Assembly: GCF_000423645.1 (NCBI RefSeq)
Contig: NZ_AUIJ01000012.1
Span: 1-64,000 of the forward strand
DNA from: Sediminimonas qiaohouensis DSM 21189
GTDB taxonomy: Bacteria > Pseudomonadota > Alphaproteobacteria > Rhodobacterales > Rhodobacteraceae
Length of the DNA: 64,000 nucleotides
Reading direction: 5' to 3'
Below, piece by piece: positions 35,201-44,533 of this stretch; the stretch's first letter is position 1; every line of letters begins with the position of its first letter. The position numbers and the translations under genes were made by a program. The notes under the pieces are model-generated. The model saw nothing but the letters and a program-made list of their open reading frames with translations, had not been told where the DNA came from and did no database searches.

Positions 35201-36649
35201 GTGATCGTGAAGGCTCGGAACAGGCAGCCGGCGCATGCTGGCATAATGATTCTGGCGGCGGCTTGGCTGCTGGTGGCAATGGTCGGCACAGGTATCGCCG
35301 CCCCTTATGCCGCGATGGTGATGGACGCCCGCACCGGCAAGGTTCTGCATTCGCGCAACGCCGACACCCGCCTTCATCCCGCATCCCTGACCAAGATGAT
35401 GACCCTCTACATCGTGTTCGAGGCCGTCGAAAACGGCGAAATCGGGCTGGATGACAAGGTGCGCATTTCGCGCAACGCCGCGTCCGAGCCGCCCAGCAAA
35501 CTGGGCCTGCGCGCCGGTCAGCGGATCAAGCTGCGCTACCTGATCCGGGCGGCGGCGGTGAAATCGGCCAACGATGCCGCCACCGCGCTTGGCGAGGCGA
35601 TCGAGGGCACCGAGGCCGCCTTTGCCCGCCGCATGAACCGCACGGCCAAGGCCCTGGGCATGACGCGCACCACGTTCAAGAACATGCATGGCCTGACGGA
35701 ATCGGGGCACCTGTCCACCGCGCGCGATATGACGATCCTTGGGCGGCATGTGATTTACGACTATCCGCAGTATTATAACCTGTTCTCGCGCAAGACCGCC
35801 GATGCCGGGGTGCGCCGCGTGCGCCACACAAACCGGCGGCTGCTATCCGACTATTCCGGCGCGGACGGGATCAAGACGGGCTATACCCGAGCGGCGGGCT
35901 TCAACCTGGTGGCATCGGCGCATCGCGGACGCGAGCGGGTCATCGCAACGGTGTTCGGCGGGCGGTCCACCGCGACGCGCAACGCGCGCGTGGCCGAGCT
36001 GTTGGACATGGGATTTTCCCGCGCGCCCACGCAAGTGGCCCTGCGCAAGCCGCAAAAGCCCGCCTATCATGGCTCCAGCCGTCGCGCGGGCAAGACCATC
36101 CGCATCGTGACCACCCTGCACCGCAGCCTGCGCCCGCGCCTGCGCCCCGCCCCCGCCACGCCGCAGGTCGCCTCCGCCGCGATCAAGGATGGCGTGACCG
36201 AGGCGCTGGCCGAGATACAGGCAACGCCGGACCTTCCCGATGACATCGTGGCGCCGCGCGCGCGCCCCGCAAACCTGACCATATCGCCCGAGGAAGAAGC
36301 CGTCATCGTGGCCGCCGCCAGTAGCCTGCCGCAACCGGGCGAGAGCGAGCCCGAGGCAGAAGGCGACAGGGACCCCGAACGCGAGGTGGTCACACGCATC
36401 AGCACCTCGGGCGGGCATGACTGGGGCATCAACCTAGGCCGCTACAACACCCGGCACGAGGCACAGGGCGTGTTGCTCAAGACCGCGCTGCGCGAGATGT
36501 CCACGCTGGAGGGCTCATTGCGCAAGGTGGTGCCGCGCGGCGGCGGCTATGACGCGCAGTTCATGGGACTGGATCGCGACTCGGCCGATGTGGCCTGCCG
36601 GCGGCTTCAGGCGCGGCAGATCACCTGCTTCATGATGGCGCCGGGCTGA
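35201..36649 (+). CDS. D-alanyl-D-alanine carboxypeptidase with C-terminal SPOR-like domain
   Basis: A 482-residue exported peptidase of the PBP5/6 class (S11). A signal segment (residues about 13-33) precedes the three active motifs: SLTK, SAN and KTG (GIKTGYTRAAG). The enzyme trims terminal D-Ala from peptidoglycan stem peptides. After residue ~300 comes a long variable linker and then a SPOR-like region (WGINLGRYNTRHEAQGVL to the end), expected to bind septal glycan. The start is a GTG at 35201. It is divergent from clpS. Confidence 0.92.
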   Translation: MIVKARNRQPAHAGIMILAAAWLLVAMVGTGIAAPYAAMVMDARTGKVLHSRNADTRLHPASLTKMMTLYIVFEAVENGEIGLDDKVRISRNAASEPPSKLGLRAGQRIKLRYLIRAAAVKSANDAATALGEAIEGTEAAFARRMNRTAKALGMTRTTFKNMHGLTESGHLSTARDMTILGRHVIYDYPQYYNLFSRKTADAGVRRVRHTNRRLLSDYSGADGIKTGYTRAAGFNLVASAHRGRERVIATVFGGRSTATRNARVAELLDMGFSRAPTQVALRKPQKPAYHGSSRRAGKTIRIVTTLHRSLRPRLRPAPATPQVASAAIKDGVTEALAEIQATPDLPDDIVAPRARPANLTISPEEEAVIVAAASSLPQPGESEPEAEGDRDPEREVVTRISTSGGHDWGINLGRYNTRHEAQGVLLKTALREMSTLEGSLRKVVPRGGGYDAQFMGLDRDSADVACRRLQARQITCFMMAPG

Positions 36650-36671
36650 TCTCGGCGGGCGCATACGCCGC

Positions 36672-36830
36672 TCATGGCTTGGGGTGATCATCCCATTCGT
36701 CGTTCAGGATGCGCCGGCTGTCGCCCTCGGGGTCGTCATACTGGTTTGAGCGGATCGTGTAGATGAACCCCAACAGGCCGACACCGCCCAATAGCAGGGA
36801 AATCGGGATCAGGTAGGTCAGGATATTCAT
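36672..36830 (-). CDS. ccoS: CcoS, cbb3 oxidase maturation protein
   Basis: A 52-residue membrane protein too short for many gene finders. It starts MNILTYLIPISLLLGGVGL, one helix, and continues GFIYTIRSNQYDDPEGDSRR with the conserved Q-DDPEGD pattern of CcoS. It is needed for assembly of active cytochrome cbb3 oxidase with its heme and copper. The ATG at 36830 lies four bases after the ccoI stop, completing ccoGHIS. Confidence 0.93.
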   Translation of the reverse strand: MNILTYLIPISLLLGGVGLLGFIYTIRSNQYDDPEGDSRRILNDEWDDHPKP

Positions 36831-36834
36831 GGCG

Positions 36835-39027
36835 TCACCTTAGCCGCAATGCGTTCAGCGACACCGTAATGGATGACGCGGACATCGCCAAGGCCGCGAT
36901 CAGGGGCGTGGCCAGACCGGCCACCGCCAGCGGCACGGCGATGATATTATAGGCCGTCGCGATGCGGAAGTTTTCGCGGATGCGCCGGGTCGCGGCGCGC
37001 GCGGTATCCAGCGCCTGCGCGATCGGCGACAGATCCCCGCCCAGCAGCACGATATCCGACGCCACCCGCGCCGCATCCAGCGCCGTCGCGGGCGAGATCG
37101 ACACATGCGCCGCCGCCAGCGCCGCCGTGTCATTGAGGCCGTCGCCGACCATCAGAACATTCCGCCCCTCCTGCGAGAGTTGCTCGATGCGCGACAGCTT
37201 GTCATCGGGCAATGCCTCGGCCAGCCAATCGGTGATGCCCAGACGGGCCGCCAGCGCCTCGACCGCCTGGGTGGAATCGCCCGATATCAGGATCACCCGC
37301 TTGCCCGCGTCCATCAGGGCACGCACGGCCTCGTCCGCGCCGGGGCGCAACCGGTCACTGAAGGTAAACGCCTGCGGCGCGCGCCCCTCCACCGACAGCC
37401 ACGCGGCAGTTTCCACCGTCGCGTGCGGCGCCTCCACCCACGAGGCGCGGCCAAGCCGCACCCTCAGCCCCTGCCAGAGCCCTTGCGTGCCGTAGCCCGG
37501 CACCTCGGTCAGGTCGGTCACCTTGGCGGGGGTAATTCCGGCCCCGCGTGCGGCCTGTGCCAACGCGCGCGACAGCGGATGCGCCGATGCCTCGGCCAGC
37601 GCCAGCGCGATTTGCAGATCGGCGCGCGCGTGGCTGCCCATGTTGGTCAGCTCCGGCGTCCCCTCGGTCAGGGTGCCGGTCTTGTCGAACACCACCGTAT
37701 CGACGGCCGCCAGACGCTCAAGCGCGGTGGAGTGCTTGATCAGCATGCCGCGCTTGAACAGGCGCCCCGACGCGGCGGTCGTCACCGCCGGCACCGCAAG
37801 GCCAAGCGCACAAGGGCAGGTTATGATCAGAACGGCGGCGGCGATGTTCAGCGCAGTGCGCACGTCCCACGTATACAGGAACCAGCCCAGGAAACTGAGC
37901 GCCGAGAGGATATGCACCCCCGGCGCATACAGCTTGGCCGCCCGATCCGCCAACGAGGTATAGCGCGAGCGCCCCGATTCCGCGATCGCCACCAGATCGG
38001 CCATCCGGTGCAGCGATGTCTCGGCCCCCACGGCCGTGGCGCGCACCTGCAATGGGCCGGTCAGGTTGACCTCGCCGGCGCTGACGGCCTGGCCCGGCGC
38101 GGCGAATACGGGCACGGTTTCCCCAGTCAGAAGCGAGCGATCCAACTCCGACGTGCCGCTGACGATCTCGCCATCGACGGGCATGCGCCCGCCGGGGCGC
38201 ACCGCCACGATATCGCCCACCGCCACCTCGGCCACGGGCAGCTGCACCTCGGCCCCGTCGCGGATGACCATGGCGCGCGGCACCTCCAGCGCGGCCAGTT
38301 CCTCGGCCGCCGACCGCGCGATGGCGCGGGTGCGGTGATCCAGGTACCGCCCCGCCAGCAGGAAGAACGTCAGCGCCAGCGCCGCGTCGAAATAGGCGTG
38401 CGCGCCCGATAGCGACGTCTCCCACAGCGACGTGATCACCGCCAGAACGATCGCCAGCGTGATCGGCACGTCCATATTGAGCTGCCCATGCCGTAGCGCC
38501 GCCCATGCATTGCGGAAAAACGGCTGCCCGGAAAACGCGATGGTCGGCAGCGTGATCGCCGCCGAGATCCAGTGGAACATGTCGCGCGTGGCGTCCGCCG
38601 CCCCCGACCAGACCGAGATCGACAGCAACATCACGTTCATCGCGGCGAACCCCGCCACCGCCAGCCGCATCAGCAGGTCGCGCCCGGCCTTGTCGGTCTG
38701 GGTGGCGGCGATGGTGCCGGGGTCCAGCTCGTGCGCCTCGTATCCGATGGCGTCCAACGCCGCGATCAGGTCTTGCGGCATTACCTCGGGCGCGGCATCC
38801 ACCTGCGCCCGCTTCAGGGTCAGGTTCACCCGCGCCTCGTGCACACCGGGATAGGCGGCCAGCGCGCGCTCGACCTTGGCGATGCAGGCGGAGCAATGGA
38901 TCGTCGGCAGCGACAGCGCGATACGCGCATCGCGCACCGCCACGTCACGTTCGGCCAGCGCCTCGGCCGAGGGAGCAGCCGAACAGGCCGGGCAGGCCGC
39001 GATCGAGGGGCGCGCCGCGTCTGCCAT
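36835..39027 (-). CDS. ccoI: CcoI, copper-transporting P1B-type ATPase
   Basis: A 730-residue pump that supplies copper for cytochrome cbb3 oxidase. It has an extra N-terminal CxxC (C12, C15), a heavy-metal domain CSACIAK (C45, C48), membrane motif TCPCALGLAVP, phosphorylation site DKTGTLTEGTP and hinge GDGLNDTAAL. The actuator motif TGE is in SLLTGETVPV. About eight helices are seen. It sits between ccoH and ccoS with gaps of three to four bases. Confidence 0.95.
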   Translation of the reverse strand: MADAARPSIAACPACSAAPSAEALAERDVAVRDARIALSLPTIHCSACIAKVERALAAYPGVHEARVNLTLKRAQVDAAPEVMPQDLIAALDAIGYEAHELDPGTIAATQTDKAGRDLLMRLAVAGFAAMNVMLLSISVWSGAADATRDMFHWISAAITLPTIAFSGQPFFRNAWAALRHGQLNMDVPITLAIVLAVITSLWETSLSGAHAYFDAALALTFFLLAGRYLDHRTRAIARSAAEELAALEVPRAMVIRDGAEVQLPVAEVAVGDIVAVRPGGRMPVDGEIVSGTSELDRSLLTGETVPVFAAPGQAVSAGEVNLTGPLQVRATAVGAETSLHRMADLVAIAESGRSRYTSLADRAAKLYAPGVHILSALSFLGWFLYTWDVRTALNIAAAVLIITCPCALGLAVPAVTTAASGRLFKRGMLIKHSTALERLAAVDTVVFDKTGTLTEGTPELTNMGSHARADLQIALALAEASAHPLSRALAQAARGAGITPAKVTDLTEVPGYGTQGLWQGLRVRLGRASWVEAPHATVETAAWLSVEGRAPQAFTFSDRLRPGADEAVRALMDAGKRVILISGDSTQAVEALAARLGITDWLAEALPDDKLSRIEQLSQEGRNVLMVGDGLNDTAALAAAHVSISPATALDAARVASDIVLLGGDLSPIAQALDTARAATRRIRENFRIATAYNIIAVPLAVAGLATPLIAALAMSASSITVSLNALRLR

Positions 39028-39030
39028 GGA

Positions 39031-39489
39031 TCACCTTTTCACATGCAGGTTGAACCGCTGCTGAAACGGTGTGCCATCCGGCGCTATGGCATCCATATGC
39101 ACCACCCAGTTGCCCCCCGCCAATTCCAGCGGCGCAACATAGGCCGAGCCGTTGAAGCTCAGATCAGGTGCCACGTCCTGCGCCACCGTTGTCGCACGGC
39201 CGACCGACACATCCAGCGCGCGCGCCTCAACCGGCACGCCCTGCGCGTCGGTGATCCGCACCACCAGAACGCCATCGCCCTGATCGGCCCGCACGGTCCA
39301 GCCAAGCGCCTCTTGCGCGGCCTTTCGCTCGTTGAAGGTCTGGCTAGCGACATAGCCGTTGCGCACCTCCAGCCCCGGAAAGGTCTTGACCGCCGAATAG
39401 GCCAGCACAAGGTTAACCCCGATGATTACGGCAAAGGCGGCGGCAAAGCCCAGGAATACATGCCGCCCGGTGAGTTTGCGTTCGGCCAT
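39031..39489 (-). CDS. ccoH: CcoH (FixH), cbb3 oxidase assembly protein
   Basis: A 152-residue protein with one N-terminal helix (HVFLGFAAAFAVIIGVNLVL) and a periplasmic domain with the FixH features KTFPGLEVRNGYVASQTFN. It helps late assembly steps of the oxidase. The ATG at 39489 shares one base with the ccoG stop (TGATG), a translational coupling. Confidence 0.93.
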   Translation of the reverse strand: MAERKLTGRHVFLGFAAAFAVIIGVNLVLAYSAVKTFPGLEVRNGYVASQTFNERKAAQEALGWTVRADQGDGVLVVRITDAQGVPVEARALDVSVGRATTVAQDVAPDLSFNGSAYVAPLELAGGNWVVHMDAIAPDGTPFQQRFNLHVKR

Positions 39490-40925
39490 CAATTGCCCTT
39501 TCCGTTAAAGATGGTGTCCTTGTAGACGCGGTCGCCGTTGGCGTTGTCCTCGACCCAGATGCGGATATCGACACGTTCACTCATCGCTGGACCGGACCGG
39601 GCCGGCGCGGTGACATAGACGCGCTGTTGCAGCGTGCTGTCGGCAGGCACCGGGACCGCGCTGTAGGGCGTGCCCTCGATCTGCAAGCGCAGCGACGGAT
39701 CGCCCTTGACCGCCAGGTTGAACATGCGTTCCTCGCCATGCTTGTTGCGCAGCCGCACGTCATAGGTGTTGCGGATCGCGCCATCGGACATGGTGACATA
39801 GGTCGGGTTGCGCACCGGCGCCACCGTCAGCCCGATATCCGAGCGCACGAACAGCGCCACGATCAGGCCCACGCCAACCAGCGCCCAAAGCACGGTGTAT
39901 AGGATCGTGCGCGGGCGGAACACGTGCTGCCAGACCGGCTTGGGCGGGTGGCCCGCGCGCTCGCGGGTTTCATCGGTCAGGGCCATGTAATCGATCAAAC
40001 CGCGCGGTTTGCCGATCCGCTCCATCACGTCATCGCAGGCATCGATGCACAGCGCGCAAGTGATGCATTCAAGCTGCTGACCGTCGCGGATATCGATGCC
40101 CATCGGGCAGACGTTGACGCAGGCCATGCAATCGATGCAATCGCCCAATTCCTCGGCGCCCTCGCCCTTGCGGTGCTTGCCGCGCGGCTCGCCGCGCCAC
40201 TCGCGGTAGCCCACGACAAGGCTATCCTCGTCCAGCATCGCCGCCTGGATGCGCGGCCAGGGGCAGGCGTAGATGCAGATCTGTTCGCGCGCAAAGCCGC
40301 CGAACAGGAACGTCGTCAGCGTCAGAACCAGGACGGTGATATACGCCACCGGGTGCGCATCCAGAGTGAACAGATCCCGCGCCAGCGTCGGCGCATCGGC
40401 GAAATAGAACACCCACGCGCCGCCCGTCGCCAACCCGATCAGGAACCACGACACCCATTTCGTCACCCGCAGACGGGCCTTGCGGAAATCCAGCTTTTTC
40501 TGGCGGTGCAGGCGCAGGCGCGCGTTGCGGTCGCCCTCGATCCACCGCTCGACCAGGATATAGAGATCGGTCCACACCGTTTGGGGGCAGGCATAGCCGC
40601 ACCACACCCGGCCAAGCGCCGAGGTGAACAGGAACAGGCCCAGCCCCGCCATCACCAACAGACCCGCGATGAAATAGAACTCGTGCGGCCAGATCTCGAT
40701 CCAGAAGAAGAAGAACCGCCGATTCGCCAAGTCGATCAGCACCGCCTGGTCCGGCAGGCTCGGCCCCCGATCCCAGCGGATCCAGGGGGTGATATAGTAG
40801 ATGCCCAACGTGACGATCATGATCGCCCATTTCAGGTTCCGAAACTTGCCTGAAACACGGCGGGGAAAGATCGGTTCGCGCGCCTCGTACAGGCTCGGCG
40901 GGGCTTCGGGTTCGGTGTTGGCCAC
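39489..40925 (-). CDS. ccoG: CcoG (FixG/RdxA), membrane iron-sulfur protein
   Basis: A 478-residue membrane protein with about five helices and two ferredoxin-like 4Fe-4S motifs (CIDCMACVNVCPMGID and CITCALCIDACDD). CcoG reduces Cu(II) for cbb3 oxidase assembly. The FixG motifs WCGYACPQTVWTDLY and CIYACPWPRIQ are present. The GTG at 40925, with GGAG upstream, is preferred to a longer frame to 41003. An FNR box centred about 71 bases before this GTG supports the choice and low-oxygen induction. Confidence 0.93.
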   Translation of the reverse strand: MANTEPEAPPSLYEAREPIFPRRVSGKFRNLKWAIMIVTLGIYYITPWIRWDRGPSLPDQAVLIDLANRRFFFFWIEIWPHEFYFIAGLLVMAGLGLFLFTSALGRVWCGYACPQTVWTDLYILVERWIEGDRNARLRLHRQKKLDFRKARLRVTKWVSWFLIGLATGGAWVFYFADAPTLARDLFTLDAHPVAYITVLVLTLTTFLFGGFAREQICIYACPWPRIQAAMLDEDSLVVGYREWRGEPRGKHRKGEGAEELGDCIDCMACVNVCPMGIDIRDGQQLECITCALCIDACDDVMERIGKPRGLIDYMALTDETRERAGHPPKPVWQHVFRPRTILYTVLWALVGVGLIVALFVRSDIGLTVAPVRNPTYVTMSDGAIRNTYDVRLRNKHGEERMFNLAVKGDPSLRLQIEGTPYSAVPVPADSTLQQRVYVTAPARSGPAMSERVDIRIWVEDNANGDRVYKDTIFNGKGN

Positions 40926-40988
40926 AGATTCGCTCCGAAATATGTGCTTGGAATTGTGCCTCTTGTCACAGGGATAAGGCCAGAGGGC

Positions 40989-41004
40989 TTTGACCTGTGT
41001 CAAA
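40989..41004 (-). promoter_or_regulatory. FNR box upstream of ccoG
   Basis: TTGAC-CTGT-GTCAA (40990-41003), flanked by an extra T and A, is a symmetric FNR-type site. If it is at -41.5, transcription starts near 40955, 30 bases before the ccoG start. It lies 15 bases after the end of the LysR-type gene. Confidence 0.8.
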
Positions 41005-41018
41005 TCTGAGTCTGATAC

Positions 41019-41915
41019 CTATCTATTCCTTTCGCCCGCCTCTTCCAACGCGGCCTGCCGCCGCAGCCACGCGGCAAAGGCCCGTGCCGGCGGGCGCAAC
41101 ACGCCGGGGCGCGTCACAATGTAATAAGCGGTATCCTCGGGCTCCTCGAACAGCAGCCGCAGACGCCCAGCGGCGATGTCGTCCTGCACCCATTGCAGCA
41201 CCGTCAGCGATACCCCCTGCCCCTGCCGCAGCCCCTCCAGCAGCAAGTTGCCGGGCACCTGCGTCAGTCCCCCGGCGCGCTGCGTCGCGAGCCCTTTCTT
41301 GCGCAGCCAATCGGTCGCCTCGGAGGTACCGTATTCCTGCACCCACGGCAGATCCAGAAGGTCCGCCGGCCCGTCGATCCGCCGATCCCCCACCAGCGAC
41401 GGCGCCGCCACCACCACCAGCGGCGATGTGAACAGCCGCTCGGCCTGCAACCCCGGCCAATGGCCCAGCCCGTGACGCACCGCGATGTCAATGCCCCCCG
41501 GCTCCAGCGCGACGCGCTGCGGGGTGGGGTTGATCATCACATCCACATCGGGGTGGCGATTGCGGAAATCCACCAGCCGCGCCATCAGCCATTGCGCGGC
41601 AAAGCTGGGCGTCGTCGTCACCTGGAGCGGGCGGCCCTCGTCGGCATCCCTCAGCGCCTCGACCGCGCGCCCGATGGCCCCGAACCCCAGGCTCAGGGCC
41701 TCGGCAAGTTGTCCGCCCTCCGCCGTCAGCGCCAGCGCCCGACCCGACCGATCCACCAGCGCCACGCCAAGGCGCGTCTCCAGGGCCTTGACCTGCTGGC
41801 TGATCGCGGCGTGGCTGACATTGAGTTGCGCGCCCGCCGCCGCGGTCGATCCCGTCTCGGCCAGGGCGGCAAAGGCCCGCAGCGCCGAAAGGGGTGGCAT
41901 ATCCAGCCAATCCAT
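41019..41915 (-). CDS. LysR-family transcriptional regulator (GcvA-like)
   Basis: A 298-residue regulator. The N-terminal helix-turn-helix spans RAFAALAETGSTAAAGAQ and LNVSHAAISQQVKALE; the C-terminal effector domain includes GGIDIAVRHGLGHWPGL, a pattern seen in GcvA-like members. The ATG at 41915 begins the conserved domain; the longer frame to 41978 would enter the divergent promoter. It lies between ccoP and ccoG in the same direction but does not look like part of the oxidase operon. A small gene (42014) is divergent from it and may be its target. Confidence 0.88.
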   Translation of the reverse strand: MDWLDMPPLSALRAFAALAETGSTAAAGAQLNVSHAAISQQVKALETRLGVALVDRSGRALALTAEGGQLAEALSLGFGAIGRAVEALRDADEGRPLQVTTTPSFAAQWLMARLVDFRNRHPDVDVMINPTPQRVALEPGGIDIAVRHGLGHWPGLQAERLFTSPLVVVAAPSLVGDRRIDGPADLLDLPWVQEYGTSEATDWLRKKGLATQRAGGLTQVPGNLLLEGLRQGQGVSLTVLQWVQDDIAAGRLRLLFEEPEDTAYYIVTRPGVLRPPARAFAAWLRRQAALEEAGERNR

Positions 41916-42013
41916 TTGTAAGCCTGTCTTACGTATTGCGTTTTTTCCTGAGTCGCATCGTTGCACGTAAAGGCGCATATGTGAAGCACGATCAAATCGG
42001 GAAAGGAACGTCT

Positions 42014-42169
42014 ATGATGTATCTATTCGCAAAATCTTTCATGACTGCAACCCGTTTTGAAGACGGCAACCCGGCCCCCGGGGCGCGACCCGGCTCACCG
42101 GAAAGCAAGCCGACCCTGTGCGCGCGCGCCTTGCGGACCCCCGCAAAGACGCGAACGGCGCGAGGGTAA
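42014..42169 (+). CDS. Small protein of 51 residues, divergent from the LysR gene
   Basis: An ATG at 42014 with a good ribosome site (AAAGGAA, seven bases before) opens a 51-residue frame: MMYLFAKSFMTATRFEDGN, then a basic, proline-rich tail. No family is recognised. The favourable ribosome site and the divergent position 98 bases from a LysR start, the usual place for a LysR target, support a real gene. The tail could be partly out of register with any homologue. Confidence 0.45.
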   Translation: MMYLFAKSFMTATRFEDGNPAPGARPGSPESKPTLCARALRTPAKTRTARG

Positions 42170-42264
42170 GGCGAGGTGTTCGGCGCCTGACAAGAGCCCC
42201 CGCGCGCCGTAGGCGGCTGCTCAGGACGTGGTTGGGACTGCTCTGTTGCTACCGTTGGGCGGTC

Positions 42265-42494
42265 GGTCGATGAGCCGCGCATCGACGGGCCGCGGTGCGG
42301 CGATCCTGCGCTGGTGCGCTGGCGCTTTATCCCCGCCAAATCCGAAAAACCTCAGAGCATTACGCAGGTGTCAGCCAACTCGCCGTGCCGTCACGCCAGA
42401 GCCGTGCCGATGAAGGGTGGCGCCCCTTCGGGGCGACGGACGTCCCGGCGATGCGCGGCGGGCTTCCCCCTTGATTCCGCGCTGGGCGCTATAT
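42265..42494. repeat. Repeat family 2, copy B, with a ~45-base internal insertion
   Basis: It shares with copy A the blocks GGGCCGCGGTGCGGCGATCC, CTTTATCCCCGCCAAATCCG, CTCAGAGCATTACGCAGGTG (variant) and the end TTCCGCGCTGGGCGCTATAT. About 45 extra bases with a palindromic GCGCCCCTTCGGGGCG core lie between the CGCCGTGCCG and CCCGGCGATGCGCGGCG blocks. The outer 19-base inverted repeats of copy A are missing. Confidence 0.7.
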
Positions 42495-42622
42495 CGAAGG
42501 CCCGTCGCCGGGCATCCTGCGCCAGGCTTGCGGGTGCTTGACGATCACCGATTTTTCGGGAGGGTAATAAATCGCACCGGCCCTCCAGGAAACGCGCGAA
42601 CAGGACGGAGAGCCGGTGCTGA

Positions 42623-42648
42623 ACCCATGGGGGTCACCCCCCATGGGT
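42623..42648 (-). terminator. Hairpin downstream of ccoP
   Basis: ACCCATGGGGG and its complement CCCCCATGGGT (42623-42633, 42638-42648) form an 11-bp stem with a four-base loop, 21 bases beyond the ccoP stop. It probably ends or protects the ccoNOQP message. No clear T-run follows on the minus strand. Confidence 0.65.
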
Positions 42649-42668
42649 ATTCTTATACCCGGGGGCGG

Positions 42669-43544
42669 TTATTCACCGCCGCCAAGTTGGTGAACATAGG
42701 TCGCCACGGCCCGGATCTCGGACTCGTCCAGACGGCCCTGCCACGATGGCATCACGCCGAACCGGGCGTTGATCACGGTTTCCTTGACGGTCGCGTAATC
42801 ACCACCATAGAGCCAGATCGCGTCGGTCAGGTTCGGCGCACCCTGGAACTGGTCGCCGGTGCCGTCCACGCCGTGACACGAGGAGCAGTTGATGTCGAAC
42901 ACCTCTGCCCCCGCCTCGACCAGCGCCGGATCCTTCGGCTCATAGCTGGGCGACAGGCTCATGACGTAGTTGACGACCTGCTCCACCTCTTCGGGCGGCA
43001 GGATTTCACCGAAGGCGGGCATCTGCGACCAGCGCGCGTCGGGGTCTTCCTCGTTGCGGATGCCGTGGGTGATCGTGGTGTGGATGTCCTCGATCGTGCC
43101 ACCCCACAGCCATGCATCGTCCAGCAGGTTGGGATAGCCCCCCGCCTGCACGCCTGCCGCGCCCGAACCGTGGCACTGTGCGCACCAGGTCTTGAACACG
43201 GCCTCGCCAGCGGACGTGGCATAGCTGTTCAGCTCGGGATCCTCCGAGATCTCCGTCAACTCGACCGACGCCAGCCGCTCGTTGATGCCGGCGTTGGCCT
43301 GTTCGGCCTGTTCGATCTCGGCCGCGACATTGGCCCGCGTGGACCACCCCAACAGGCCGGGCGTTGCGCCCTTGATGCCGGGCCAGGCCGGGTAGGCGAT
43401 GGTATAAAGCACCGCCCACACGATCGTGGCATAGAAGGTCCACAGCCACCACCGCGGCAGCGGCGTGTTGAGTTCCTCGATGCCGTCCCACTCGTGGCCG
43501 GTGGTTTCGACCTCGTTCTTCTTCTTTTGCGGTTGTTTTGCCAT
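42669..43544 (-). CDS. ccoP: CcoP, diheme cytochrome c subunit of cbb3 oxidase
   Basis: A 291-residue subunit with an N-terminal membrane helix ([18 protein letters not shown]) and two heme c sites, CAQCH and CSSCH, each with a downstream methionine ligand region ([17 protein letters not shown]). It brings electrons from the bc1 complex and cytochrome cy to CcoO/CcoN. The ATG at 43544 follows GTGAGGACC; a codon at 43553 overlaps ccoQ more. It is the last gene of ccoNOQP. Confidence 0.95.
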   Translation of the reverse strand: MAKQPQKKKNEVETTGHEWDGIEELNTPLPRWWLWTFYATIVWAVLYTIAYPAWPGIKGATPGLLGWSTRANVAAEIEQAEQANAGINERLASVELTEISEDPELNSYATSAGEAVFKTWCAQCHGSGAAGVQAGGYPNLLDDAWLWGGTIEDIHTTITHGIRNEEDPDARWSQMPAFGEILPPEEVEQVVNYVMSLSPSYEPKDPALVEAGAEVFDINCSSCHGVDGTGDQFQGAPNLTDAIWLYGGDYATVKETVINARFGVMPSWQGRLDESEIRAVATYVHQLGGGE

Positions 43545-43549
43545 GGTCC

Positions 43550-43774
43550 TCACGCCTCCTTGGGCCGTGCGTCGCGCGTGTTGGCGGCGGTGTCGTCGTC
43601 GCCCTTGCGGGGCGCTGGTGCATCTTCGTGCCGGAACGGAATGTCCGCGACATCGCGGTACGCCTTGGTCGATCCCGGGCGGAAGGCAAAGATCACCACC
43701 CCGATGAAAAAGGCGAACAGCGCCAGCAACACCCAGCTATCGGCGAATTGTCTGAGCAGGGAATAAGTTTCCAT
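43550..43774 (-). CDS. ccoQ: CcoQ, small cbb3 oxidase subunit
   Basis: A 74-residue membrane protein, [20 protein letters not shown], with one helix continuing [14 protein letters not shown] and a charged cytoplasmic tail. The helix-RPGS pattern is typical of CcoQ, which stabilises the oxidase in air. It lies between ccoO and ccoP with very short gaps. The tail here is longer than in many homologues. Confidence 0.93.
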   Translation of the reverse strand: METYSLLRQFADSWVLLALFAFFIGVVIFAFRPGSTKAYRDVADIPFRHEDAPAPRKGDDDTAANTRDARPKEA

Positions 43775-43788
43775 TACATCCCCCTTTC

Positions 43789-44520
43789 TCAGCGGCTTGC
43801 TTCGGGCGTGAAGGTCGAGAAATCGACCAGCGTGCCCAGCATCTGCAGATACGCGATCAAGGCGTCCGCCTCAGATATGCCGGGCTGCCCGTCAAAGTTG
43901 CGCACCTGCACCTTTTCGCCATAGCGCTCGTACAGACCGTCGATACCATCACCGAACGGATCGATCTGCGCCTCAAAATCGGCCTTGGCGTTCTCGATCA
44001 TCTCGTCAGAGTACGGCACGCCGACCAACGCATGCGTCGATAGCAGGTCCTCGATATGCTCGCCCTCGATCAGGCGGTTTTCAAGGAAGCCGTATTTCGG
44101 CATCACCGATTCAGGCACCACCGATTGCGGATCACGCAGGTGATCCACGTGCCACGCGTCCGAATAGCGCCCACCGACACGCGCCAGGTCGGGCCCGGTC
44201 CGCTTGGAACCCCACTGGAACGGGTGGTCATACTGCGATTCCGCCGCAAGGCTGTAGTGGCCATACCGCTCTACCTCGTCACGCATCGGGCGCACCATCT
44301 GGCTATGGCAGACGTAGCACCCTTCGCGCACGTAGATGTCGCGCCCGGTCAGCTCCAGCGGGGTGTAGGGGCGCATGCCCTCTACATCCTCGATCGTGTT
44401 TTCCAGCCAGAACAGCGGGGCGATCTGAACGATCCCCCCGACTGTCACGACGAGGAAGGCGAAGATCGTCAGAAGTGTGATGTTCTTCTCGAGGATCGTG
44501 TGTTTTTCCAGAATTGCCAT
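43789..44520 (-). CDS. ccoO: CcoO, monoheme cytochrome c subunit of cbb3 oxidase
   Basis: A 243-residue membrane-anchored cytochrome with helix [20 protein letters not shown], heme site [11 protein letters not shown] and methionine ligand region [11 protein letters not shown]. It passes electrons to the CcoN core. The ATG at 44520 ([13 protein letters not shown]) is the usual CcoO beginning; the longer frame upstream reads through a proline/arginine-rich stretch and is rejected. Confidence 0.95.
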   Translation of the reverse strand: MAILEKHTILEKNITLLTIFAFLVVTVGGIVQIAPLFWLENTIEDVEGMRPYTPLELTGRDIYVREGCYVCHSQMVRPMRDEVERYGHYSLAAESQYDHPFQWGSKRTGPDLARVGGRYSDAWHVDHLRDPQSVVPESVMPKYGFLENRLIEGEHIEDLLSTHALVGVPYSDEMIENAKADFEAQIDPFGDGIDGLYERYGEKVQVRNFDGQPGISEADALIAYLQMLGTLVDFSTFTPEASR

Positions 44521-44533
44521 CTCTCCGGCCCTC

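Larger units (their letters stand above)
42170..42668. other. Intergenic region, 499 bases, with repeat copy B and a hairpin
   Basis: No gene is supported. The middle is a copy of repeat family 2 (42265-42494). The end holds a strong hairpin 21 bases past the ccoP stop. The region splits the cbb3 structural genes from the assembly genes. Confidence 0.6.
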
